Positions 1 through 7,512 of a stretch of 64,000 nt of DNA are shown piece after piece. The DNA is taken from positions 186,001-250,000 of the forward strand of contig NZ_SLZF01000003.1 of assembly GCF_004341515.1 (NCBI RefSeq), written 5' to 3'. Each line of letters starts with the position of its first letter. The first letter of the stretch is position 1. The notes below the pieces were generated by a model. That model did no database searches. It was not told the origin of the DNA and worked only from the letters and a program-made list of their open reading frames with translations. The translations under genes were made by a program, and so were the position numbers. This stretch comes from Allobosea sp. BK604. Its GTDB lineage: Bacteria; Pseudomonadota; Alphaproteobacteria; Rhizobiales; Beijerinckiaceae.

Positions 1-607
1 CGGCAACCGCCGCGCGGAGCGCTGCCGCATCGTCGCGCGAAACCTGGACAGCGGGAATCGTCGGCAGCAGCGCCAGATCCCCTGGACCGGTCGGCGAGCC
101 CCAGACCGGCGACGCCTGGACATAGTGCCGCTGTGAACCATGCGAGACCGCGATCAGACCAAGCGCACCGGCCCGCTGCGCGGCGATGCAGCTATCGTAG
201 CGCGGCAACCCTTCGACCAGGACGAAGGCGCCCTTCACCTCGGCCCCCTGCCCCATCACGACAAGCGGCGCCGTCAGGCCGCCGGCCGGCGTCGCAGCGC
301 TGAAGGCCACACCATTTGCAGCAATGGCTGCGCCGTCAATCGTGACCGAACAGCGCTCGGGCCAGCTGGTGAAGCAATCGAAGAGATGCACCTCCGGGAC
401 GAGCCCGCACTCCACCAGTTGCTCGCCAATATAGGCGCAGGCCTGATCGGCCTCCGGCGAGCCCGGCAACTTGCGGCCAAGCGAAGCCAGATCCGCCACC
501 ATCCGGTGTAGCCGCTCGGCGGAAATCCCGGCGATGGCCGGATCGGTAGGGATGTCGCCCGTCGCGAGCCTGCGCTCCGCCAACTCGCTCGACCCGAACT
601 GTTCCAT
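1..607 (-). CDS. M28-type peptidase, N-terminal part (continues past left edge)
   Basis: An open frame of 202 codons runs leftwards off the window. The translation begins MEQFGSSELAERR and includes LASLGRKLPGSPEADQACAY, the entry typical of M28 (aminopeptidase Y/glutamate carboxypeptidase-like) zinc peptidases, followed at about residues 90-200 by a protease-associated-like stretch (GAFVLVEGLPRYD, GALGLIAVSHG). The catalytic zinc domain would lie outside the window, so activity cannot be checked. The start ATG (605-607) has GGAG seven bases upstream; the frame is open back to a TAG near 686. The family hydrolyses peptides or N-acyl amino acids. Assignment rests on the N-terminal pattern only. 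Confidence 0.7.
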   Translation of the reverse strand, partial: MEQFGSSELAERRLATGDIPTDPAIAGISAERLHRMVADLASLGRKLPGSPEADQACAYIGEQLVECGLVPEVHLFDCFTSWPERCSVTIDGAAIAANGVAFSAATPAGGLTAPLVVMGQGAEVKGAFVLVEGLPRYDSCIAAQRAGALGLIAVSHGSQRHYVQASPVWGSPTGPGDLALLPTIPAVQVSRDDAAALRAAVA

Positions 608-958
608 CGCCACGCTCCGCACTCCCGGCAAGCCGGTCGCGCGGTAGATCGCCTGCACGCCCAAGGCCGGGATTGGGGAAGCCTAGTTAGCTCCAATCTT
701 GGCGTCAATAATTTGCGCCAATCTTGGCGCATTACCCGATTCAGCGGACTGGCCGAAGACAGGCGTTCGCTGCCGCACCGCCCAAGGCACGGCTTTCAGA
801 TCTCGGATTTGGCGAGATGCACGGCCTTCGGCGTCGAGGCGGCCTCTCGCCTCTGCCTGCGGAATCTTCGAGGATTCAGGCGGTAGAACAGGCCTGATCG
901 AACAGCGGTCGCATGAATGCAAGCCGCCCATCTCTGTCGCTTCAAACCAATAAGGCGC
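608..958. other. Intergenic region, no supported gene
   Basis: About 350 bases between the M28 gene and the NUDIX gene. Apart from the paired inverted repeats at 693-730 I see nothing I can support. Short open frames on both strands have no recognisable protein features. Confidence 0.5.
693..730. promoter_or_regulatory. Paired inverted repeats upstream of the peptidase gene
   Basis: CCAATCTTGG occurs twice, centred about 25 bp apart. The second copy extends to GCGCCAATCTTGGCGC (715-730), a perfect 7-bp-arm inverted repeat with a 2-base centre. The sites lie 86-123 bp upstream of the M28 gene start, a suitable place for an operator. The regulator is unknown; no regulator gene is adjacent on this side. 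Confidence 0.45.
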
Positions 959-1390
959 TCAGCAGAGCTTCAGGGATCGCAACGTCGCGCTCAGCCCTGG
1001 CTCACCAACCATGTCGGCAGCTTCGCTCAACGAGAACCATTGCTGCTGCCGCTCGTCGCGCTCTCGCCAGACATCGAGGCTCCGCTCCACCTTCAGCGGA
1101 TAGAGCTTCACATTGCACAGGATCGACTGATCGGCCAATCGCTTCCAATAGAGGTATTTACCGACGGACTTCTTGCAGATCTTGCCGACGACACCGGCCT
1201 CCTCCTGCGCCTCGCGGGCGGCCGCTTCATGCGCCTTCAACCCTTTGATCGGCCACCCTTTCGGGATGGTCCACCGCTTGGTCGTCCGGGTCGTCACGAG
1301 CAGGATCTCAGCTGAACCGTCGGGCGCAAAGCGCACCGGCAAGGCTCCGACCTGAAGTCGAGCTTTCGCAGGGCGCAGATCGGTCTTCAT
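959..1390 (-). CDS. NUDIX hydrolase
   Basis: A 143-residue protein with a NUDIX box at about residues 45-68 (GWPIKGL ... REAQEEAGV). The REUXEEXGU half is intact, so the metal-binding glutamates are present. The first conserved glutamate of the box is replaced by leucine (KGL), a variation I associate with the DIPP-like/rhizobial branch. NUDIX enzymes hydrolyse nucleoside-diphosphate-linked or polyphosphate compounds; the substrate is not predictable here. I chose the ATG at 1388-1390 (MKTDLRPAK) because the longer frame adds 49 residues that do not look like a NUDIX N-terminus. Single gene, cytoplasmic. Confidence 0.85.
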   Translation of the reverse strand: MKTDLRPAKARLQVGALPVRFAPDGSAEILLVTTRTTKRWTIPKGWPIKGLKAHEAAAREAQEEAGVVGKICKKSVGKYLYWKRLADQSILCNVKLYPLKVERSLDVWRERDERQQQWFSLSEAADMVGEPGLSATLRSLKLC

Positions 1391-1547
1391 CGGGGAGGCG
1401 ATTCCTTGTCGGAAATGTCTAGACAAGAGAACTGCCAGCCCAAGCCCCGCAATGCAATCGCAGATGTACCGGCCTGCACAACTTTCATCGCCGACTGGCA
1501 AAGCCCCGCCAGCACGGAGCCGGCGGGGCCGCGACAATCAAAATCGG

Positions 1548-2084
1548 TTAGATGCCCGGACGAGTATAGGGCGTCGCGTTGGCGTCGAACTGGGTCCAGC
1601 CTTCCCGCTCATACTCCGCACGGCGCGCCGACATGTCGATCGGCGTCGCCCGATCCATGATCGCCTCAGCCTCGGCAGCGCGCGCATCGGCCACGCGCAC
1701 CGTAACGACGGAGCCGCCCCGGCGCACGTTCTCGGCGTAGAAATGCGCATCCCGCTCGCTGACGCCCGAACTGGTCATCGCCCCGATCAAGCCACCGGCC
1801 ACTGCGCCGGCCGCCGCACCTGCCGCGGTCGCCGCGAGCCAGCCGGCTGCTACCACCGGGCCGACGCCCGGAATGGCGATCATGCCGAGGCCGGCGAGCA
1901 GCCCTGCAGCGCCACCGACGGCGCCGCCGATGCCCGCGCCTTCGCCGGCATTGCTGTCGTCGGCGTCTTCATCGTGGCCGATGAGGCTGACATTCTCGCT
2001 TGCAAAGCCGGCGGCCTCCAGGTCTTCCACGACGCCGCGGGCCATATCGTAATCGTCGTAAGAGCGAATGATCGTACGGGTCAT
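1548..2084 (-). CDS. YflT-like general stress protein, glycine-rich
   Basis: 178 residues. The N-terminus (TRTIIRSYDDYDMARGVVEDL, AGFASENVSLIG) matches the small alpha/beta domain of heat-induced YflT/GSP17M-type stress proteins. A long Gly/Ala-rich hydrophobic middle (about residues 50-105: GAGIGGAVGGAAGLLAGLG ...) could associate with the membrane, and a charged C-terminus follows. A strong ribosome site (GAGGAGG) precedes the ATG. It lies 26 bp downstream of the small secreted-protein gene and is probably co-transcribed from the EcfG-like promoter ahead of that gene. Molecular function is not established for this family. Confidence 0.7.
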   Translation of the reverse strand: MTRTIIRSYDDYDMARGVVEDLEAAGFASENVSLIGHDEDADDSNAGEGAGIGGAVGGAAGLLAGLGMIAIPGVGPVVAAGWLAATAAGAAAGAVAGGLIGAMTSSGVSERDAHFYAENVRRGGSVVTVRVADARAAEAEAIMDRATPIDMSARRAEYEREGWTQFDANATPYTRPGI

Positions 2085-2110
2085 CTCGAATTCCTCCTCT
2101 CGGCTATTCG

Positions 2111-2410
2111 TCAGTTGCGGGTGATGTTGCCGCGATAGTCGACGCCCACATTGACCTGTTGGCCGCTATGGGTCGCCTTGCCCTTCCAGACGCCGTTGTC
2201 GTCCTTCTTGAGGGCCGTCACTGCGCTATAGCCATTCGCTTCGAGCCGGCTTTTCGCCTGCCCCTCGGTAAAGCTGTTCGCGCCTGGTAGCGGCGCGTTC
2301 TTGTCCGCGTTTGCGTTCGGCGACGGCGTGGGTGCCGTGGTCGAGGTTTGGGCGACCGCGCCGAATGCCGTCAGCGCGCAGAACGTCGCTGCGAGAATCT
2401 CACGTTTCAT
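2111..2410 (-). CDS. Small secreted PepSY-like protein
   Basis: 99 residues with a clear signal peptide (MKREILAATFCALTAFGAVAQ), a Thr/Pro/Asn-rich linker, and a compact C-terminal domain (FTEGQAKSRLEANGYSAVTA ... NVGVDYRGNI) resembling PepSY/YpeB-like periplasmic modules in alphaproteobacteria. The ATG at 2408-2410 gives the signal peptide; the longer frame begins with an implausible 34-residue leader. It heads a two-gene unit with the YflT-like gene and has an EcfG-like promoter about 45 bp upstream, so a general-stress role is inferred. No catalytic residues are visible. Confidence 0.65.
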   Translation of the reverse strand: MKREILAATFCALTAFGAVAQTSTTAPTPSPNANADKNAPLPGANSFTEGQAKSRLEANGYSAVTALKKDDNGVWKGKATHSGQQVNVGVDYRGNITRN

Positions 2411-2453
2411 AGATATCTCCGTTGGTTGAAGCGGCGCGAGCCGTGTCTTTCCG

Positions 2454-2478
2454 AACCGACAGTTACCTGCATTGTTCC
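2454..2478 (-). promoter_or_regulatory. EcfG-like (general stress sigma) promoter
   Basis: Read on the minus strand: GGAAC, 15 bases, CGGTT. The -10-like element ends about 44 bases before the small secreted-protein start. Alphaproteobacterial EcfG sigma factors recognise GGAAC-N16/17-CGTT; this site matches the -35 exactly and three of four -10 bases. An identical arrangement occurs at 2795-2819. Confidence 0.55.
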
Positions 2479-2538
2479 CGGATTGGTCTTCTTGTGCGGC
2501 TCGACGTCGCAATCATCGGTGCTCTCCCCAAAACGGCT

Positions 2539-2772
2539 TCAGCGCCCCTTTCTCGGGCCAGCGGTTTCCGGCTTGGCCACATCGTGCTTCATCGCGGCCA
2601 AGCCATCGATATCCTGGGCCTCATACGGCGCATGCGGGCCGGTCGGATGTGGCGAGAGTGGGCTGGGCCCGGCCTTGCGCTCGGCCTGCTCGCCGGACTG
2701 TCCCGGTCGCTGCGCAGTCCTGAATCGGCCTGGCGAACCACTGACAGGAATGACGGTCGACTTTTCTGTCAT
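2539..2772 (-). CDS. Small Pro-rich hypothetical protein
   Basis: 77 residues starting MTEKSTVIPVSG. I do not recognise a family. The protein is hydrophilic, rich in Pro, Gly, Arg and Ala, and probably disordered, with no signal peptide or membrane segment. The start is chosen because AGGAGG lies five bases upstream of this ATG; the ATG just before it is too close to the site, and the longer frame (to 2955) would bury the promoter. An EcfG-like promoter sits 23 bases upstream, so it is probably a stress-induced small protein. Confidence 0.55.
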   Translation of the reverse strand: MTEKSTVIPVSGSPGRFRTAQRPGQSGEQAERKAGPSPLSPHPTGPHAPYEAQDIDGLAAMKHDVAKPETAGPRKGR

Positions 2773-2794
2773 CATTGCCTCCTCTTTCGCCGCC

Positions 2795-2819
2795 AACCGG
2801 AGGCACTGGAGAAGGTTCC
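2795..2819 (-). promoter_or_regulatory. EcfG-like promoter of the small Pro-rich gene
   Basis: Minus strand: GGAAC, 15 bases, CGGTT, the same spacing and the same five-base -10-like element as at 2454-2478. It ends about 22 bases ahead of the 77-residue gene. Confidence 0.55.
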
Positions 2820-3240
2820 CACCCAGGAAGGCAGCCGCGGCCGTTCTTGGCGCCGCAGGCAAGTCGTTATGGATCCCAGGGGCTGCACTGAGCTCCGCAT
2901 CGCCGGATAGGCTCGGCGCCTGAAAAGGCGCATCGACCGACATGACCAGACTCAATTTATGCGGCTAACGGCACAGCATTCATGCCGTTCGTCGCGCATG
3001 GATTGACGGGGAACTTTCCGCCAACTGCGAGGCGACGCGCGAACAGCCGGGTTCATACCGCCAGGAACCCATCTGGCGGCGCCCCTGCACGCAAGCAAGG
3101 CATCGTTGGCGCGAACTATCGCGGTCGCGCCAGTTTCATACTTCCAGGTCAGAATTACACTCGACTAAGTTTCAAGACATAGGTTAGCTTTAAAGCGTCT
3201 ACTTCATTTTTCCCATTTGATCGTTGAAGGGCTATTCCCC
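2820..3240. other. Intergenic region with a hairpin and an AT-rich promoter zone
   Basis: No supported gene. A perfect 7-bp hairpin (CCGCCAG, 8-base loop, CTGGCGG) lies at 3058-3079. From about 3130 the sequence becomes clearly more AT-rich than its surroundings and probably carries the promoter of the peroxidase gene. A 66-codon open frame at 2982-3182 has no support. Confidence 0.45.
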
Positions 3241-6174
3241 ATGACGCAATCAATGGTTACAAGCGCGCTGGAATTCGATTACAATAAAGCTAAAGATGTA
3301 GAGAACCTGCTGGACGCTTTCCGGCCCGAATTATTCCACAGTAGCGGGAATATCCGGCAAGCGCTCCGCGACCAAGGTATCCATTTCCTTTCGATTACCG
3401 TCGTGCGCGGCGATGGGGCCGAGCCTACGCATCTCGTCATCGAGATCTCCGGCGATGGAGCACCACGCACGGTTTTCGACCGCATCGCAAAATCTCTGGA
3501 TCCGTGGCTCAAGCAGATCTTTGCAGCCGCAGGCATTGCTCATGCCGGCTCGCTGGCTGACCAGCTCGCCGCGAGCCAGGTCAGGACGAGGCAAGACCTC
3601 TTTCGAACGGCTGGGCTCGAATTCTGCGGCACGCCGGGCTTCACCGTGGATCGCATCACGCGCGAGTACAAGCTGGCGGATTGGCTGCGCACCTATTTCG
3701 ACGGAAACCCGCCAATGGGCCGCCCCGTCGAGATCATGGACAAGATCCGGGAGCGCGTACGGGCCGAACCGCAATATGCCGCCCTGCTCTCTGCCGAGCC
3801 GGTTCCGAGGATCGAGGCCGACGCCGGCAAGAAGCTCGATATCGGCTTTCTCCTGGGCCTGGTCGGGCGCGCAGCGATAACCTTTCTTTGGCCGGTCCTG
3901 CTCCCGCTGGCGGCACTTGTCGCAGTCGCCACCTGCTATTCATGGAGCAGCGGCGGGATCGGCCTCGCGGTGCTCACCTTTGTCGTGGCGCTGATCGTCG
4001 CCACGGGCATCGTTGTGGCCGTCCTGGCGGCTTTGTACGGAGGCCTTCGACGCGCGGAGAAAGCGAACACACCGATCGACACGCCGGTGGATCCTTCCAT
4101 CATGGAAGCGGTCTCCAACTCCGAGAACCTCAAGGACACCCAACAGAACCATCTGGCCGGTGTCTCGGTCATGCAGGCGGGCTGGCTTCGGGAATTCACG
4201 CTCCGGATCGCCTTCTGGGTCATCCGGGAAATGGCCACCAAGCGCTTCAGGCCGGGCTTTCTGGGCGATATCGGCACCATCCATTTCGCGCGCTGGCTGA
4301 GGCTGCCGAAGACCAACAAGCTCCTGTTTTTCTCGAATTACGGCGGCAGCTGGGAAAGTTATCTCGAGGATTTCATCACCAAGGCGTCGAACGGCCTGAC
4401 GGGCGCCTGGAGCAATACTGTGGGGTTCCCGCGCACGGAGAACCTGTTCTTCCAGGGATCGACCGATGGCGATCGCTTCAAGCGCTGGGCCAGACGTCAG
4501 CAGCAGCCTTCCCGCTTCTGGTACAGCGCCTATCCGCACCTGACGACAGCGCGCATCCGCACGAACGCCGCCATCCGCAGCGGCCTGGCCACTGCCTCGA
4601 CCGAAGATGAGGCAGCCGCGTGGCTCGGACTTTTCGGGTCCGCTGTCCGGCCGTCCGACCTTATCGAGACTGCCGAAGTCCAGACATTGCTCTATGGCGG
4701 GCTGAGCCGGCACCGCTATTCCGCCTGCATTGCAGTCACGCTTCCTGCGCTGGCCGACAAGGCCCGTTCCTGGCTCAAGGATGTCACGCCTCGCGTCACC
4801 TTCGGAGACGAGCCCCCTGCGGACAAGGTCCTGATCCTCGCCATTTCGGCCACCGGCCTTCAGCGGCTCGGTCTTCCCGATGACGTCTACATGGGCTTTC
4901 CAACGGCATTTCGCGCCGGCATGAGCTCTCCGGCGCGGGCCAATCTGTTGGGCGACACCGGGGACGATCACGCGAAGCACTGGCTTTGGGGTGGGGACGC
5001 AAGCCCCGTCGACGCGGTCTTGCTCGTCTACGCCGACAATGCAGCGACCTTGGAGAGCACCATCGGTGAACTCGCCGCCGGCATTCGGTCCGCCGGAGGC
5101 AGCGAGGTTCATACGATCACGCCTTCGCCGCTGCCGGAGAGGAAGCCTGGGGAGTCTGGCGCGCGTGTCGCGTATGAGCCCTTCGGGTTCGCGGACGGAA
5201 TTTCGCAACCGATCATTCGCGGCACCCGCCGCTGGCTGCGGCAATCCGATGCCATTCACACCGTCGAGCCCGGTGAATTTCTCCTCGGCTACCCGGACGG
5301 GAGAGGCTATTTCCCGCCATCCCCCGTCGCCAGTCCTTCGGCCGACCGTGGCAATGTCCTTCCGCTCGCGGACCGAAAGCAGACCCACGGCCTGCTCTTT
5401 CCAGCGTTCGATCCGCAGGCAGGCTCGTCATTGCGCGATTTCGGGCGAAACGGGACGTTCATGGTCGTTCGACAGCTCACGCAGGATGTCGCCGCGTTCA
5501 ATGCCTTTCTGGCGGAGGCAGCGACGCTCTATGCGAACCATCCAGCAGTCCCCCGGGAACTTCCCAAAGACCTGCTGGAGGAGTGGATTGCGGCCAAGAT
5601 GGTCGGCCGTTGGAAAGACGGCTCCTCCCTCGTCCGCTTTCCGCACGCGCCGGCAACGAGGCGCAGCGATAGCGCCAAGCAATTTCGCGGCGACAACGAG
5701 TTCCTCTTCGGCGCCGAGGATCCAATCGGGGAACGCTGCCCTCTGGGCTCGCATATTCGCCGCTCAAATCCCCGGGAGAGCATGCGGCCGGGCTCGAAGG
5801 AAGAGATCGGCATCGTCAACCGCCACCGCATCCTGCGGCTCGGGCGCGGCTTCGATCCCGATGGAGCGAAGGATCCACAAGAACCCGGCAAACCGGGGCT
5901 GCTCTTTATTTGCCTCAATGCCGATATCGAGCGGCAATTCGAATTCATCCAGCAGACCTGGGCGATGGCCTGGCAGTTTCATGGGCTCGCAAACGAGGTC
6001 GACCCGATCTCCGGGCGCGGCCGAAAGCTGGGACGCCTCACCATTCCTTCTGCCAATGGGCCGCTCAACCTGACCGGCATCAAGGATTGGGTTCGGGTTC
6101 GCGGCGGAGCCTATCTGTTCATGCCGAGCCGCAGTGCGCTGCACTTCCTGATCAACCTCGCGGACGGAACCTGA
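3241..6174 (+). CDS. Large membrane-anchored Dyp-type haem peroxidase
   Basis: 977 residues, about two to three times the usual Dyp peroxidase (300-500). The C-terminal half carries the family signatures: GFADGISQP near residue 650 (distal Asp), CPLGSHIRRSNPRES near 835 (proximal haem His), RHRILRLGRGF (distal Arg), then WQFHGLANEVDPI. The N-terminal 200 residues contain a ferredoxin-like alpha/beta stretch. Residues about 200-265 are two long hydrophobic segments predicted to span the membrane. Residues about 330-440 (FARWLRLPKTNKLLFFSNYG ...) look like a further Dyp-like module. No signal peptide. Family members oxidise dyes or phenolics with peroxide. The ATG at 3241 follows GAAGGG; a TTG eight codons upstream is the alternative. 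Monocistronic, convergent with the next gene. Confidence 0.85.
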   Translation: MTQSMVTSALEFDYNKAKDVENLLDAFRPELFHSSGNIRQALRDQGIHFLSITVVRGDGAEPTHLVIEISGDGAPRTVFDRIAKSLDPWLKQIFAAAGIAHAGSLADQLAASQVRTRQDLFRTAGLEFCGTPGFTVDRITREYKLADWLRTYFDGNPPMGRPVEIMDKIRERVRAEPQYAALLSAEPVPRIEADAGKKLDIGFLLGLVGRAAITFLWPVLLPLAALVAVATCYSWSSGGIGLAVLTFVVALIVATGIVVAVLAALYGGLRRAEKANTPIDTPVDPSIMEAVSNSENLKDTQQNHLAGVSVMQAGWLREFTLRIAFWVIREMATKRFRPGFLGDIGTIHFARWLRLPKTNKLLFFSNYGGSWESYLEDFITKASNGLTGAWSNTVGFPRTENLFFQGSTDGDRFKRWARRQQQPSRFWYSAYPHLTTARIRTNAAIRSGLATASTEDEAAAWLGLFGSAVRPSDLIETAEVQTLLYGGLSRHRYSACIAVTLPALADKARSWLKDVTPRVTFGDEPPADKVLILAISATGLQRLGLPDDVYMGFPTAFRAGMSSPARANLLGDTGDDHAKHWLWGGDASPVDAVLLVYADNAATLESTIGELAAGIRSAGGSEVHTITPSPLPERKPGESGARVAYEPFGFADGISQPIIRGTRRWLRQSDAIHTVEPGEFLLGYPDGRGYFPPSPVASPSADRGNVLPLADRKQTHGLLFPAFDPQAGSSLRDFGRNGTFMVVRQLTQDVAAFNAFLAEAATLYANHPAVPRELPKDLLEEWIAAKMVGRWKDGSSLVRFPHAPATRRSDSAKQFRGDNEFLFGAEDPIGERCPLGSHIRRSNPRESMRPGSKEEIGIVNRHRILRLGRGFDPDGAKDPQEPGKPGLLFICLNADIERQFEFIQQTWAMAWQFHGLANEVDPISGRGRKLGRLTIPSANGPLNLTGIKDWVRVRGGAYLFMPSRSALHFLINLADGT

Positions 6175-6194
6175 TCGCAGCTGGCGAGGCTGCG

Positions 6195-7349
6195 TCAGGC
6201 ACCGATCTTGATCAGCTCCCTGGCGATGATCGTGCGCTGGATCTGGTTGGTGCCCTCGTAGATCTGGGTGATCTTGGCGTCGCGGTAGAGCCGCTCGACC
6301 TCGAAGCCCTGGATATAGCCGGAGCCGCCGAAGATCTGCACGGCGTTGGCCGTCTGCGCCACCGCCATGTCGCTGGCGAAGCACTTCGCGATCGAGGAGG
6401 CGGAGGTCGCGGACAGGCCATGGTCGATGAGGAGCGCCGCCCTCTCGACGAGCGCGCGGGCCGCGGCAATGTCCTTGGCCATGTCGGCGAGCATCCATTG
6501 CAGGCCCTGGTTCTCCAGGATCGGCTTGCCGAACTGCCGGCGTTCCGGGGCATAGGCGAGCGCGGCCTCGAGCCCGGCCTGGGCGATGCCGACGGCCAGC
6601 GCTGCGATACCGGTGCGTCCCTTTTCGAGCACGCTCATCATGATGTGAAAGCCGCGTCCCTTCGGACCGAGCAGGGCCTCATGCGGCACCGTCACGCCGT
6701 CGAAGTTCAGCCCGCCGACCTGGCTGGCGCGCTGGCCCATCTTGTGCTCCTTCGCACCGCGCGAGACGCCGGGCGCATTGAGATCGACGATGAAGATGCT
6801 CATGCCGCGGTGACCGGCGGCAGGATCGGTCGAGACCAGGACGAAGCCGAGATCGGCGACGGGCGCGTTGTGGATCCAGAGCTTGCCGCCGTCGATGATA
6901 TAGCCGTCGGCGGTCTCGCGCGCCGTCGTGCGGACATTGGAGAGGTCCGAGCCGGCCTCGGCCTCGGTCAGGCAATAGGCGACGCGGATCTTGCCGGTGA
7001 GAATATCGGGCAGGTGGCGGGCGATCTGATCCGGCGTGCCGTAGCGGGTCAGCAAGGTGCCGATCAGCTCGACGAGGCCGCATTGGTCGGCCACCGAAGC
7101 GTAGCCGCGGGATAATTCCTCCATGACGATGGCATAGGCGAAGGTGTCGAGCCCGGCGCCGCCATGCTCGGCGGGAACGGTGATGCCGAACAGGCCGAGC
7201 GTGCCCATCTGGCGGTAGATCTCGGCCGGGAAGGCCTCGCTGCGGTCGAGCTCGCCGGCGGCGGGCCGGATTTCGCCGTCAGCGAAGCGGCGGGCGGCCT
7301 CGCGAATCTGCTCGTAGATCGCCGCGTCATGGAGCGGGGCGCAAATCAT
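6195..7349 (-). CDS. Acyl-CoA dehydrogenase
   Basis: 384 residues covering the full acyl-CoA dehydrogenase fold: helical N-domain (FGITVPAEHGGAGLD), FAD/substrate loop (YCLTEAEAGSDLSN, a classic signature), beta domain and C-terminal helices with the catalytic base in YEGTNQIQR (second signature). It takes two hydrogens from an acyl-CoA and passes electrons to ETF. GGAGGAAGC precedes the ATG, and the palindromic LacI-type operator 7363-7380 abuts it, so it should be repressed by the divergent LacI protein. Only 20 bp separate its 3' end from the peroxidase gene. Chain length cannot be predicted; the CoA-transferase and hydratase genes across the operators suggest a short carboxylic acid. Confidence 0.93.
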   Translation of the reverse strand: MICAPLHDAAIYEQIREAARRFADGEIRPAAGELDRSEAFPAEIYRQMGTLGLFGITVPAEHGGAGLDTFAYAIVMEELSRGYASVADQCGLVELIGTLLTRYGTPDQIARHLPDILTGKIRVAYCLTEAEAGSDLSNVRTTARETADGYIIDGGKLWIHNAPVADLGFVLVSTDPAAGHRGMSIFIVDLNAPGVSRGAKEHKMGQRASQVGGLNFDGVTVPHEALLGPKGRGFHIMMSVLEKGRTGIAALAVGIAQAGLEAALAYAPERRQFGKPILENQGLQWMLADMAKDIAAARALVERAALLIDHGLSATSASSIAKCFASDMAVAQTANAVQIFGGSGYIQGFEVERLYRDAKITQIYEGTNQIQRTIIARELIKIGA

Positions 7350-7362
7350 TGCTTCCTCCAGA

Positions 7363-7380
7363 AAATGGAACGTTCCATTT
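7363..7380. promoter_or_regulatory. LacI-family operator O1
   Basis: Perfect 18-bp palindrome AAATGGAACGTTCCATTT, 14 bases upstream of the acyl-CoA dehydrogenase start. It has the central CG typical of LacI/GalR operators. Its 12-bp core is repeated exactly 95 bp away at 7461-7472, before the LacI-family gene. Confidence 0.85.
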
Positions 7381-7460
7381 ATTTCTTGCTTGAGAACGAG
7401 CCTATCCGAGCATTAGCGTGATGAAAATAGGGATATTGCATTCTGGCAGCGCGAATGATA

Positions 7461-7472
7461 TGGAACGTTCCA
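7461..7472. promoter_or_regulatory. LacI-family operator O2
   Basis: TGGAACGTTCCA, a perfect 12-bp palindrome identical to the core of O1. It lies 41 bases upstream of the LacI-family start, so the regulator probably controls its own gene and those downstream as well as the divergent dehydrogenase. Centre-to-centre spacing to O1 is 95 bp (about nine helical turns), compatible with looping. Confidence 0.85.
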
Positions 7473-7512
7473 AAATCAGAAACAGCGCCGCACGGCGCCA
7501 TGGGACGAAGCG

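Noticed and set aside
683..953. 82- and 84-codon frames on opposite strands
   Set aside because: They mirror each other, lack ribosome sites and overlap the inverted repeats; composition is not protein-like.
2982..3182. 66-codon plus-strand frame before the peroxidase
   Set aside because: No ribosome site or family features, and it runs into the AT-rich promoter zone.
5910..7115. Plus-strand frame of 401 codons across the peroxidase end and acyl-CoA dehydrogenase
   Set aside because: Overlaps two clear genes and shows no family features.
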